A stretch of DNA of 64,000 bases, taken from Lithospermum erythrorhizon. Its lineage: Eukaryota > Streptophyta > Magnoliopsida > Boraginales > Boraginaceae. Under the pieces are notes generated by a model. The model made no database searches. It was not told where the DNA came from and saw only the letters and a program-made list of their open reading frames with translations. The stretch spans positions 434,001 through 498,000 of the forward strand of contig JADFUC010000765.1 in the NCBI GenBank assembly GCA_019722365.1, given 5' to 3'. Positions 24,366 through 36,000 of the stretch are shown here, one piece after another (position 1 is the stretch's first letter; the number at the start of each line of letters is the position of its first letter). A program made the translations under genes and the position numbers.

Positions 24366-27182
24366 ATGCCGAGAAAGTCAACGAGGAAAAAGTCAACGCC
24401 TAATCTTCTCACAACTCCACCTGAACCACCACCACCACTACCCCCCTTCGAATTCGACTTCTCGAAATTCATCTCAACTCCGAACGAATCGAAAAAATCG
24501 AATAAGGAGAAGGAGAAAACCAATGTGGCGAAGCGTGACAAGTCATCACCGGGGGATGAGACGGGGAAAAAGATGAGCAATATCTCTGAATTGAAGGATA
24601 TGGCTTCGTCGAAAATGGAATTTGTTAAGAGGCACCTTGATCGTTCTCATACTGAGATTCTTAAAGAGTTTGAAGCTTCTGAATCTCGTCTACATAAACG
24701 CCTTAAGGTAGTGGATTTATGTAGATTTTTTTTTTAATTCTCATGAATTCATTTTAATTGATGTTTTTGGACCGTGATGCGAAGATTTGATATCGGTATC
24801 TTTTTTGTTACATTATAAAAGAATTGGAATAAAATAATATTATGAAAATGATTTAAGGAGCAAATTAAAGGATATGAATTTTATATGATTAGATTAACGA
24901 ATTCACCTAATTAGTGTTAATTGTTAAATGATATTCGCTCGGTTCATATTAATTGATGTTTTCGGATCTCAATGTGGTTGTTTGATCATCGATAATTTCT
25001 CTAATTATGTTAATGAAAATTAGAATAAAATAATATTATGAAAATATTTTTATAAACAAATTAACTATATGAATTTTGTGTTTATTAGATTAAGGAATAA
25101 TAAGCTAAGTTTATTTGGAAAACCGAAAATGTAAACTAAAATGAATCGGAGACAGTATTTGTGCTTGTTTGAATCTAAATGATCTTCAGTTGTAAGACTG
25201 AGAGTATTTATTTTGTTTAGTTTTATTTTGAGCTATATTGAAGTATTGGTAATATATCTGGAGGTTTGAACAATAAATACCTGTTTTACGAAAAATAATA
25301 AATTGTTCAAGCACGAGCTATACCTAATCGGGAGGTACGTACCTATCACAGTAACAGTAGTAATTTCTCTGGTTTTTTATAATTTAACCAATGGTTTTAT
25401 GAATATTGATGGAATTAGTCAATAGTCATTTACAGAGATCCTATAGCTATATTATGTTGTTAAGTTATATCTGTCTTTCGATGTCTTCATTTGGTGAATT
25501 TGATGTAGTTGAGCTCATACAACGGTTTTTGCTACAAGTTGAATGTATAATTGTTGATATATAGTGTTGAACAGTTGAAATGATAATTTGAACTGCATTA
25601 GACTTTTATGGTATAAAATATATTGCTCGTTTTGACGTGTTACTATTTGGTCACTTCTATTGAGGTAATGCCTGTGTGAGTGTATGGATATAGAAATTTC
25701 ATGCTTAAGCTGTAAAGGAGTATCTCGGTTACATCATATGCTTAAATGGCTATGTTAGGCTACTATTCTCCGTAGTTGCATGTTTCTGTTTCTTTATTGC
25801 ATGCTGAGAATTGGATGTGCTGACTACTGCCAAATACTTATATGTTAACTAAGTGAAAATTACGCCAACAGAATATGGTATGTGGCTTGTAAGATTATTA
25901 ATCTTGATGCATAAATAATTGTACAAATTTGGAAGCCCGTCTAATATAAAATATTTACTAACATAACTCCTTTTTCTAACATTTATGATGTAAAATATTC
26001 CCACCAGTCAAGAGTCGAGAATCAGAGAGAGGCTCATTATGAACATGGTGATTTTTTGCCTGATTAATGTTGTTGCCTTTATGTGACTGATAATGTTCAT
26101 GATCTGCTTCATTGCTGAAATGCTTTCAGCAGAATAACAGCATGTCATAGGTCGTTAATTAAATTTATCCGTCTCTTGGTTCAATTTAATGTTCATAGTA
26201 TGCCACTCTTCTTTTGCAAGTCCGGAAGGGAATGTAATGTGACTAGGGGAACTTGGCTTCATATAATCAAACTAGACCATGAGTAAATCATACTAAGGAT
26301 ATTATATATAATAGTCTGACTGGTATTGATAGGAGATTAAGCTGTAATTGTGGTCTTATACATAAGGAATCCAGACTTGATCATTTTTGAAGAGCCGAGT
26401 GTCTTGTCCAGTTTTCACTTGCTACTCAAATGAATTAAACATTTCAATTTAATCCTACTGTTTCGATAGTTGCAAACTCAAGGATGCCAACAACTGATGG
26501 ATGAAGCAGAAAAAGAGTATAAAAAGATGTCTGATAGGATTGGTGAAGGCAGGGAAGCAATGAAGGTTAGTTGGCAATGTCCCAAGCCTTATTCTGTTGT
26601 TGCCTGTTCTTTTCCTATATGATTTTGCCTAAACTTTGAATTTTCAGGATTCATATTCAGAATTCATCACAGAATTACAAGCTAGCTCATCTCGAGGCAA
26701 GTTTCTCTATAACCATAAGATGTTGTCTTTAACTGTCCAATATCTGCCTTAGAAACCTCCAAGTTCACGACTTCCCATGCACAGGAAGAAAATATAAAGT
26801 AACAGGAAGAAAATATAAACTAACCGTGCACATCATTTATGTTTCAAAATTGATTCAATTTCATAAGAGATAAAAACTTACCTCCCACAAATATAAAGAT
26901 CAATGCTTCATGCACAACTATGCAGACATTATGTTTAGCCTATTCAGTGCAGGATCATATCCCATTAGCCTATGAAGTATTGATGCCAGTGGTGTTGAGT
27001 TCTTATTGAAACTGAATGATGTGAATCGAACAGAAAATATTACTTTTTAGCAATGGTATATTTTTCCACTAACAGTTCATTGTTTGAGTGAAACAACAGT
27101 ATTCAAAGCATCACTACCGGAGCTTTCACAGTCGTTTGGGAAAGCCATTGATTCACTGAAAAGCCATTATGGGATTGTCTAG
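24366..27182 (+). CDS. Small basic, proline-rich coiled-coil protein, four exons, function unknown
   Basis: I do not recognise a named family. Exons: 24366-24707, 26470-26565, 26648-26696, 27100-27182; all phases join for 189 residues. The N-terminus is very basic (MPRKSTRKKS), then a proline run at about 18-27 (PPEPPPPLPP), then FEFDFSKFIS and a lysine-rich stretch with likely nuclear-localisation character. From about residue 75 to the end the sequence is charged and helical, with coiled-coil-like spacing (FVKRHLDRSHTEILKEFEAS, LMDEAEKEYKKMSDRIGEGR, FGKAIDSLKSHYGIV). The intron after 26696 needs a GC donor (gag/gcaagt): using the GT four bases later puts a stop into exon 4. The size and helix layout recall SYCP3/Cor1-type chromosome-axis proteins, but that is speculation. 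The promoter and first exon are partly duplicated upstream. Confidence 0.8.
24708..26469 (+). other. First intron of the coiled-coil gene (1.76 kb)
   Basis: Donor aag/gtagtg and acceptor gatag/ttgcaa bracket AT-rich DNA with no second gene or recognisable element. Confidence 0.6.
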
Positions 27183-28432
27183 AGTTCGGTTTGGTACATT
27201 GACTACAATTAACCTGTAAGTAATCTATCAGTTTTATGTATTGTACATCAGAACCTGTAGAAGATTCTAAACACTATAACTTTTAAAATTCTTCATAAGT
27301 TGCTCTTCTTACGTACGAGAATTGGCAAATTAGAAGTTTACGTGTTCTGAATATATCTAAAATCTATCAGATTTTTATATTTGTACATGGATGATTTCAC
27401 TATATTTTTACGTTTAGCCTATTCATTCATTTCCGAACTCCCAATAGTTTATCTTCCTGTATGAAGTTTAATCCTACAATGACACCTGATTCCCTGCACT
27501 CTCGTAGTCTGGTTTATGAATGTGCTTAGAAATCCACTGGTTCTGCAAATGCGCATGATTTCCTCAGTATTGCTATTTTGATTGTTAGACTGTTAGTATA
27601 AAATATTTTTCATTACCTCTGATAACTTTACTGATTTTAATAAACAGATATGATAGGAACTTAATAATAATGCTTCATCCCGGGTTCTGAATTTTTATCT
27701 TATTATTTTCAGGACTATACCGTAACATGCTTCCTGCTTTTAGGCTCTTCTAACTACAGCTCATATTCAATTTGTTGTGAATAGGTTATGACACTCTCTT
27801 TAATAGTAGATCAAACATCAAATGTCCATTCTCTGGCTTAGTGGCTTATGTACAATCTACTTAGAAATGTTGTACTTTTGAGTCGAATGGTGCCACGTTG
27901 AAGTTACAGCATTGCTTTTCCTCGTCTGTTCTTCCACTCGCTTGTTCTTAATGGCATGATGATTCATTGATATGCAATTATGCATTCCTTATCCATTCAT
28001 TTCTCCCTTGGCATGAGTTAATTTAGAGACTGCAAAGAAAGTGTATGAGTTCATTAGTTAAGTAAAATAATTATGGTCTAAGTTTTCTATTAATTAAAAT
28101 TATGTTTCAACTTAACTCTCCTTGTTTAATTAAAATTAACAATTTGTGATCTAGCAACTGAGTCTGCTCAAGAATAACTTCAATGGTCATGTTACATGTA
28201 TGTAGTAGTGACTTAATTTACCACCGACTGCATATTATGGAGGAATTTTTGATAAAGGCCTTTGAGGGTATCTAAGTAATTGACCTATTTATTTAGCAGA
28301 TAATGTTTGAAATTGGTCCAGAAATCTTTCAGTTGGAAAAATCTTATCTCTATTCTCCTCCAACCATTTAGTAAAAGTTCCCTTGCTGAACTGCTGAGGA
28401 AAACCTCAAAAAATCCTCAAGGTTTAGTACTA
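27183..28432. other. Spacer before PAM68
   Basis: Contains the 3' UTR of the coiled-coil gene and the upstream region of PAM68. I see no additional coding frame. The frame of PAM68 stays open for 42 codons before its ATG, but that stretch does not look like a transit peptide. Confidence 0.45.
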
Positions 28433-29029
28433 ATGGAGACCTGTTCATTATACCCAAGGGCGCCTATATTAGCCTCAACCCCTTCCAAGAAATTCCTTCT
28501 CTACCCATCATCAATTTCCACCAGAAATTCATATCAAATCCAATTTGGCGTACCACGATTGACATCAATCTCAGCCACTTTGAATTCTCCAAAAGGATTC
28601 GGTCCTTCAACTAAAAAATCCAGAAAACCCAAAAAGACGAAGAAGGGATATGAAGATGATGAAGACGAGGAAGAAGATGAAGAGGAGGATGAAGATGAAG
28701 AAGACAGTGACACAGTGATACCAGAAATAGTAACTAATAGGATGATAAGCAGAATGGGACTTTCAGTGGGTATCCCTTTATTTGTGGGGTTGTTATTCTT
28801 CCCTTTCTTTTACTATCTTAAGGTTGGATTGAAAATTGATGTGCCTACTTTTATACCTGTCATAGTGTCTTTCATCTTCTTTGGAACAGCCTTATTGGGG
28901 GTTAGCTATGGTATTGTGTCCTCTAGTTGGGATCCTTTGAGGGAAGGCTCACTCTTAGGTTGGAATGAAGCTAAGAAGAATTGGCCTGTTTTCTGGCAAT
29001 CTTTTTGGGGAGGATCAAGAAAGAAGTAG
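28433..29029 (+). CDS. PAM68: PAM68, chloroplast photosystem II assembly factor
   Basis: Intronless gene for a 198-residue thylakoid membrane protein homologous to PHOTOSYNTHESIS AFFECTED MUTANT 68 (Arabidopsis about 214 residues), which helps early photosystem II core assembly. Start chosen at METCSLYPRAP, the first Met giving a Ser/Thr-rich, acid-poor chloroplast transit peptide (about residues 1-50). A basic patch (KKSRKPKKTKKG, about 61-72) is followed by an acidic run of Glu/Asp at 74-93, the family hallmark. Two membrane helices follow at about 110-132 (GIPLFVGLLFFPFFYYLKVG) and 135-160 (FIPVIVSFIFFGTALLGVSY). The conserved end is SSSWDPLREGSLLGWNEAKK and NWPVFWQSFWGG. The neighbours EDR2 and PMT21 fit the Arabidopsis chromosome 4 order as I recall it. 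Confidence 0.95.
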   Translation: METCSLYPRAPILASTPSKKFLLYPSSISTRNSYQIQFGVPRLTSISATLNSPKGFGPSTKKSRKPKKTKKGYEDDEDEEEDEEEDEDEEDSDTVIPEIVTNRMISRMGLSVGIPLFVGLLFFPFFYYLKVGLKIDVPTFIPVIVSFIFFGTALLGVSYGIVSSSWDPLREGSLLGWNEAKKNWPVFWQSFWGGSRKK

Positions 29030-29217
29030 AATCATCACCCTCATTATTTTGGGTGCTAAATTTTTCTTAAGATTTGTAACATGATCAATTTTCTTTGTCA
29101 AATTCTGTGAGGAATATAAAGTACAATACTCAACAATCATGAATGTTTTCAAAGTAGTTGGTGTCTAATTGTCTATATTGGCAAATGATAGCAAGAGGGG
29201 TGCTCATGTAGCTTGTT

Positions 29218-29343
29218 GTAAAAAATGATTACAACTCCTTGAGCATCAGTAGTTGCATTTTCAATTCATTACTTATAATATATTCATTACCCACTGAAAA
29301 TGCAACTAATGATGCTCAAGGAGTTCTAATCATTTTTTACAAG
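29218..29343. repeat. Near-perfect hairpin (arms of about 45-50 bp) downstream of PAM68
   Basis: The arm around 29219-29265 (tgtaaaaaatgatta.aact, ccttgagcatca.tagttgc) pairs with 29295-29341 read in reverse, with about three mismatches. The loop is about 30 bp and AT-rich. The feature lies 190 bp past the PAM68 stop. It could be a small foldback MITE, or a structured 3' UTR or precursor-like transcript. Confidence 0.65.
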
Positions 29344-29344
29344 T

Positions 29345-30686
29345 ATATGTGTGTGTGAATTTGTTGTTTCAATGTTCATAGCTGTTTTTAAATTACAAGT
29401 TTTATTAGTGTGAAAATCAATACAATTAATAAAAGAAGCGAATTCTTTAATATTATGGATAAAGATATTTTCGATTCGATTAGGTTGGTTTTTTCCAACA
29501 AAATCAAATTAATATTTACAAAGATACTATTGTACATAGATCTAGCATTCGAAGATAGACAAAGAAAAGATACTCAAGTAAAAGCCAACACACTCATCAT
29601 CGATCACAAATGGGATTTTGTGAGTAAAAAATAGATGTAAATGCGCATACAAGTCATTTATCATGAGACTTCTCTTGGGACTTTTATTTAAAGTCATTTA
29701 TTGCATTGCGATGGTTACTGATGAGTTATTTTGGCAAGTTCAATTTATTTACTATTATCAGTTTGTTAATGAATCAAAGTTGGAAGTAGATACTTCACGA
29801 AGAAGCATAAAACATTTGCAGTATCTTTTGGCACCCATCTTTTATATATAGCCTGTTTTGATATTCTTCTTTCATTGGTTATGATTATGTATTTTCCTTC
29901 TATAGTAATTTCCATTCACTCTTCTTTTTGTTACATGTTCATGGGTGTGTCACGTTCATCAGATCACTTTTCCATTTACATAGGAAATGTAAATAATAGT
30001 ATCAAAAAATTCATTCAAAGTTTTAGATTTTGAATTTCACATTGTTTATGATTTTGAATGGTACATTTTTTATAGTTGGATCCATATATTTAGTGAGAGA
30101 TGACTTCCAACATTGACTATGCTTTTCTTGCTTAATACTGTAAGATCTTGTGGAGCCTTCCAACTTTCCTTTAACTAAATATAAAGTGTTTAAACACTAG
30201 GTAATTACAATAGGTGTCAAGTTCTCATTAGTCTAGAGAGAGATTTATGCAGAGGATAATTTGAAGTTTGTCCCATTGTTTTTGGAGCATTTTTCCTTTA
30301 CTTGAAGATTTGTTTAGCCTTAAAGAGTAAAGCTAAACGAACAACAAAAAAATGAAACAAGAGGAACAACATTGCATAAAGCTAAAGAAAGATCATATAT
30401 ACACATTTAGTTCGTAGTATCTCCGCAAAGGAACCTGAATCGCTTTTATGGATGATTATGGTTTTTAATATTTCTTTTCATGGATGATGAACTGAAAAAA
30501 AAAAAAAAATCCTGAATCGTACTTATTTTAATCGAGTTTTTAAAAATCGTACTATCAATGAATTTTTAATAATTTCAATCAGATTTTTTTTTGGCGATTT
30601 GATTTTTTACCATATACCGAATCGGTTAAAATTTAATAGCGTCAATAGTTTATATTTAACCAAATTAAATATAGCATATTTTATTA
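29345..30686. other. Intergenic, AT-rich
   Basis: Short open frames at 29410-29634 and 29663-29851 have no family resemblance and biased AT content. I see no supported gene or RNA. Confidence 0.4.
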
Positions 30687-30856
30687 CTCCCTCCATCCCA
30701 AATTGTTTTGCCACTTTTCTTTTGCACTAAGTTTTAATAAAATTTAAATTCATCTCATATTACTCTGTTTCCCTTCACAAATTTGAACTAAAGTAGAATC
30801 AATTTTGAGATTTCGATTTTAAAAAAAAGTGGACATATAATTTGGAATGGAGGGAG
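30687..30856. mobile_element. Stowaway-type MITE (Tc1/mariner), 170 bp
   Basis: The left end ctccctccatcccaaatt and the right end aatttggaatggagggag are inverted repeats with one mismatch. Both are flanked by TA, the Stowaway target duplication (30685-30686 and 30857-30858). The interior is AT-rich and non-coding. Structure, length and terminal sequence are typical of the superfamily. Confidence 0.88.
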
Positions 30857-33024
30857 TATATGTAATATAAAAACATATTTATACTTTTCCCTCCATCCAA
30901 TGAAATTGTCTACTTTCATTCTTTTTCATGAAATGTATTATATTTTTACAATGGTAAATTCATGACTTTGATGTAGAAGGAATTGATAAATTTAAGCGGA
31001 GATGAAATATATTTTTTTTAAATGACTATAATTTGTATAGTTCTTAAAACAATAAAGATTTTGGTGCCAATGAAACAAATTTTAATTGATTATAATTTGA
31101 ATATCAAAGTTATTTATGGTAACTATTGATTAGATTGTTCAAAATCTTGGCCATATGTCCCACCATACCAATTAAAGATAATAATATGTCCTAATCAAGT
31201 AGTAGTATACTCCGTATGTATTTATGCAATTAAATCTAACCTCTTTAAAGCTTCCAATCCAATAGCATGAAGACACGTAACCTTAATAAGCCTATTTGAT
31301 CACCAAGACAGCTGGGTCCATAATGTCTTCCTTGTTATAGACAAAATTACATGAAATCATAACATTTCTCAAGAGTACCACATATTTTGATCCACAAACG
31401 TACAGCATAGTTAAGCACATCTCAATCGAAAATTCTTGTCTTTATTTGTTTACAGTCATAAATTTGCTTCCTTAAATGGGCATTTTAATCATCTATCTCT
31501 TTGAATGTCCCGTAGACATAAATTGCACGTTTCGAACATCTACCCCTCTGTAGACATATATATAAACACATAGCTTCTATATAGCCGTGCGGGACGTCCA
31601 ACGTTGAGCGTATCAGCTTCTATATTTAACATAACACCTGGAGAAGATTCTTCCACTTTCTCCATTGTATGGGATTCTTCCAGGTTGGTTAAGGCAAAAC
31701 AAAGCAAAGCAGAAAAAGGGATTTTGGTCTTCTTTCATCGTTGTGCTTCTGTCAGAATACTTGTTTCCTTAAAAGGTATTTTTGCACTTATGACTTCATT
31801 TATTCAAATCATTTTATGGGGTTAGTTCAAAAATACTCTCACCAACATTGTCACTTTGAGTTTCAATAATCAAAATCTATATTTTTTTAATCTTAGTATA
31901 ACATACTCCGACGGATGACCTCAGCTTTATTTGCATAAAAAATTACATTAAAATATAGTTACATATCAAAATTACAAAATAAGACAATTTTAAGTATAAA
32001 TAAAAAAAGTGATGATGATTTGATTTCTGTTTTATTAAAAAACAGAGTTAAAAAAATGGATAATTTTGTTGGGGACATAGGGGGGTAGGCAGAAGTGAGT
32101 CACTATCAAGTGAAAACAATATACTCTTGTCTGTTTTAATTGTCCATTATTTTGTCAGTTTGTTCATCCATCAACAGCTTTCAGAGTTAGACAACCTTCA
32201 CTCCCCCCCCTGCATTTTTAGTTTTGGAAAAAGGAAAAGGGAATTATTATTTATTACCACTATTTAATTATATTTATTGCTTTGCTATTGGCATAAATTA
32301 CTAATTTCTCCGTTTTAGCCTGTAAATCCTTTACACATAAATTAAAGAAAAGAAAAAGAATCAAAAAATTACATCGAAAATATAGAACGACAATCAATTA
32401 AAACAATATCATTAATATCGCTTATTTTAATATAAAAAATACCAAGATATCAAAATTATTAAAATTATATCAAAACGTGAAAATACTATTTATTACGTTA
32501 AAATAACAACTATAAAAAATCTCGAGAAAGTACGCATTAGAGATTCTGAGCTCATTAATACACAAAATAGCCATTTTTGCTTTCTGCTTTATTGGGTTTG
32601 TGTGCATTAAAGAGAGCACATAGTAGTGTAGACATGCCCACATTTTGGGTTTTTTGCTTTCAATTATTGAATCATTATTTTACAAATCCATATCCGCATT
32701 GGCCATTTGTCTCTCTCTTTATCTTTATACAACTAAAAAAAACACTTATAAATTATTTCAAACACAAATGTAGAATTACATAATGCTTCACTTGTTTCTG
32801 TCATGCATACAACTTCAAGAATCACATATTCCTCGAACAAATTCAATTATATATCAACATTAACTTTGATGGTAAAGATATAGTCCTTCACTCATTTGTG
32901 CTTACAAGATTTAACTTTGGTTTTCAAATTTATAATAAAATGATTATTTATGTTATGCAGGTGAGCAAATATTGAAGGAGGTTAGAGTTGTTATCGAGCC
33001 AGGTTGGTCGGGGTTTACCCTAAG
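30857..33024 (+). promoter_or_regulatory. Upstream region and probable 5' leader of the BRX-like gene
   Basis: A TATA-like tatatataaac lies near 31557. It is followed by a less AT-rich stretch, about 31575-31780, ending in a possible donor (aaaag/gtattt). A possible acceptor (ttatgcag/gtgagc) lies at about 32960, about 65 bp before the BRX-like start codon. BRX genes often have 5' UTR introns, so 31.58-31.78 kb may be a non-coding first exon. A second Stowaway-like terminus (ccctccatccaatgaaa) starts near 30891 without a clear partner. Confidence 0.4.
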
Positions 33025-36000
33025 ATGCTGACGTGTATTACATGCTCTAAACAGAAAGATGATGAAACAGGAGAAGGCGCGCGTAGGAAAGAAGCCGCCA
33101 AAAGCCTCACGGTGCAGGTTCTAATTCTGTCTTAAACTTTCTTTTTGGCTACTAATTTCTATTTTGCACTCATTTTCGCCAACCTTTAAATCAAAGTGAT
33201 TTTAAATCGCTCCAATTATTCTCAAGTTATATTAATCTGAGGTGTATTTTCTACCTCTAAACTTTCAAACAAAGAAGACTGAATCTCGAACTTTTCAAAC
33301 CACGACATTCAGATTGGAAGACAAAATCAAATTCTAGTATGTCAATTTAGTCAATAATATCAAACAATCACCCACCTTATATCTAACTCAACCACACATT
33401 GTTGAATTGAGTCCCATTGTTATTCATCAAGAACTGAGTGAAAATAAAACCAATACCCAACCACCTCGCCACTTTCACAACCACCAATCCATTTCCTCTA
33501 CCATTCAATTGAAACTATAACAATAGAACAAATACCATTTTCAAATGTAAGAATTTATGCCGTAATCAATTAAAGAAATCGAAGAGAACAATTTCGTGAA
33601 TTTATAAAGAAAATAAGTGCGTGGATTTGATGCTGCTGAACCGAACGATAATTGAAAGGGACGGAATCAATATGAATGAAGCAGAGCCATTAGTAAATTC
33701 CAATTCAAGACTTGAGGCTTTAGCAAACCTGAGGTTGAAATGCTAGTTTTGTTTGCAGTAGGAAGGCAAGATTTTCTTGTCCTTTTGTTGTTTGTGTAAA
33801 ACTTCCCCTTCCCTTTTCTACCTTTCTCTTCTTTATTAATAAAACCCAGACCCTTCATAGATTCGAAGCTTTTGCAATATCCCAACATTATAGCCCATTT
33901 TGGGTCAAATTATTGGTGTTCAGAGTAAAATAAAAGTGGTATTAAAGATCAAGAGGAGAAAGTGATGAACAAGAAAGTTGGAAGTTTTGATTTGTTGAAG
34001 CCATGCATGGTTTGCCTTGTCGAAGCCAAAATCTATATGCATTTATTGTATGAGCGCGAATTATTCTTGGACAAGTATTCGACTAAATCGTCCTTCTAAA
34101 ATTTGAATGTTATTTGATGGTTTTGAAAAGTCATATTGCTTTGAAGATCGCAGTACAAAAATGCATTCTAAGACTTACTTCGAAATAAAAAGCTCAAAAG
34201 GATTGAGCCAAAATTCACTAAAAATCATGCACAGAGATGAAATTAAGCCTTTTTTTAATTTAGTGGTTGATGTTCGAAATATATATGGACCTCTACTATT
34301 TGCTGACTGACTGAAGCTACACGAAATCCGCACCTCCCTTCCACTTTCTCTCAACGTTCATCTTCTTTAATTTCGGCATTTTTTTAAAATATATCATATT
34401 GTTGTTGAAAATAAATTGTTCCTTCAACGGTACCTAAAAAACACTTGAAAAGTATTTTATTACATAATTTCTTGGATATTGTATAAGCAAGTATTGCAAG
34501 TATTTAATTAAGATATACAAATTTGTTTATAATATACATTAAGCGTATTTAACTTGAATTAATTTGTCATAATAATTTATGTTATAGTAGAGTTTTATCG
34601 TTATGAATTCAAAGCTCTAAATATTTTTTGATAATGCCTTAGTCATGACATATTATACGCCGAGTGCGCCCGCACTGCTAAATTCCATCACCAATGCGGA
34701 GGCTTATTCTCGAGAGGCCTCTGCATAAAGTCCAGAATCTTTGTTACACAACCTCCCAAAGATAAATGGGCAGAACTCCCTCACAAGAACAATCGCATAC
34801 ATTTATTCTGATCAGAAGAATACTCATTTGTCGCCAGTGACGAACTCCATCAAGCCGATGCTGCTAAGGCGAATCGTGAAGTATTTAATTCGACGTCCGC
34901 CGAGACACATCACATATTATGAATGCATTAATATGGGATGCATCATTTCGTGAAAATAGCAATATATTTAAACATAATAGTTTCACGTTAGCATTATCTT
35001 TTGGCATATGTGGGATGGTCCAAAATTTGGGAAAAGAATATTTGGGTTAACAATTTGATGAAGAAGCTTTATTTCTTTTCCTTGTGGAGTTGTAGGACAA
35101 AATAAAAATTGATTGGGACATTAGTAATGGTTTGAATTGCATTGGATCATGTGTCTAATTCTTGGCCCCAACTCAATTTTCTTTTTTAATGATGATTTCT
35201 TCCATGATTCTTTTTGCCTCCTCCTTTTATAGAAACTTGATCATCCATATGATTTTGGGGATTGAGTTGGCTATATGATGGGGGTGGATCTTTACCATTC
35301 CAACAAAATATTCAATTCAAATACTAGTATTATACAAATATTTAATTAATTTATATAAAATTGTCTAATAGAATTTAATTTTGATCTCTACTATAAAGTA
35401 CTCCGTATGAAAGAATGATTATTAGATATGATGGTTAATTCAAAGTGGGATGATGTGAAGAATCATTACATTAGTTGGTCTAACCAAACATTTGAATTGT
35501 GGTTGGTAGGAACTCAAAATACTACTAGTAGTCCTTATAATAGTGTAGGCCTTTGAGTTTTGATGGGAGCTATATACTTCTATGATTCTTGAAAAGCAAC
35601 CCATGCGCCACCATTGATTCTTATTCTTGAAAGGGACATGATAATATGATTGTTTCAGTCCAGGCCCTTAGTAGTGGTGTTACAATTTCAATTGGGTTGT
35701 TCAGACTTCAGAGATGCATGCTGTTCTGAGGAGATTCTTTTGCTTCAGAACCTCAGCATGCTGTTGGATCTTTGGTTAAATTTGTCCTCCAAACTCCAAA
35801 GATCAATGTGACAACTGACAATCATGCTCATAAGCAATTTTTTCACACTGTTTCCATATCCTATGTAGTAAAAAAAAATTGTTCTCCAGACTTTGGGTTA
35901 TAATAAATAATCAAATTGCTCATTACACTATCAACGCCTCTCATCTGTTGTACAGTAGTAAGAGATAACGAGTGCCCTTCATTTTCGGAAATAGCCTCAC

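Noticed and set aside
24344..24580. Antisense frame over the first exon of the coiled-coil gene
   Set aside because: Its Phe/Gly/Ser-rich product is the mirror of the Lys/Pro/Glu codons of the real exon.
28307..28432. Upstream extension of the PAM68 frame by 42 codons
   Set aside because: The extension begins at a non-ATG codon and does not look like a transit peptide; the ATG at 28433 gives a typical one and the expected protein length.
31604..31825. Possible small protein gene before the BRX-like gene
   Set aside because: No homology is recognised; the position after a TATA-like box and before a donor-like site fits a non-coding first exon better.
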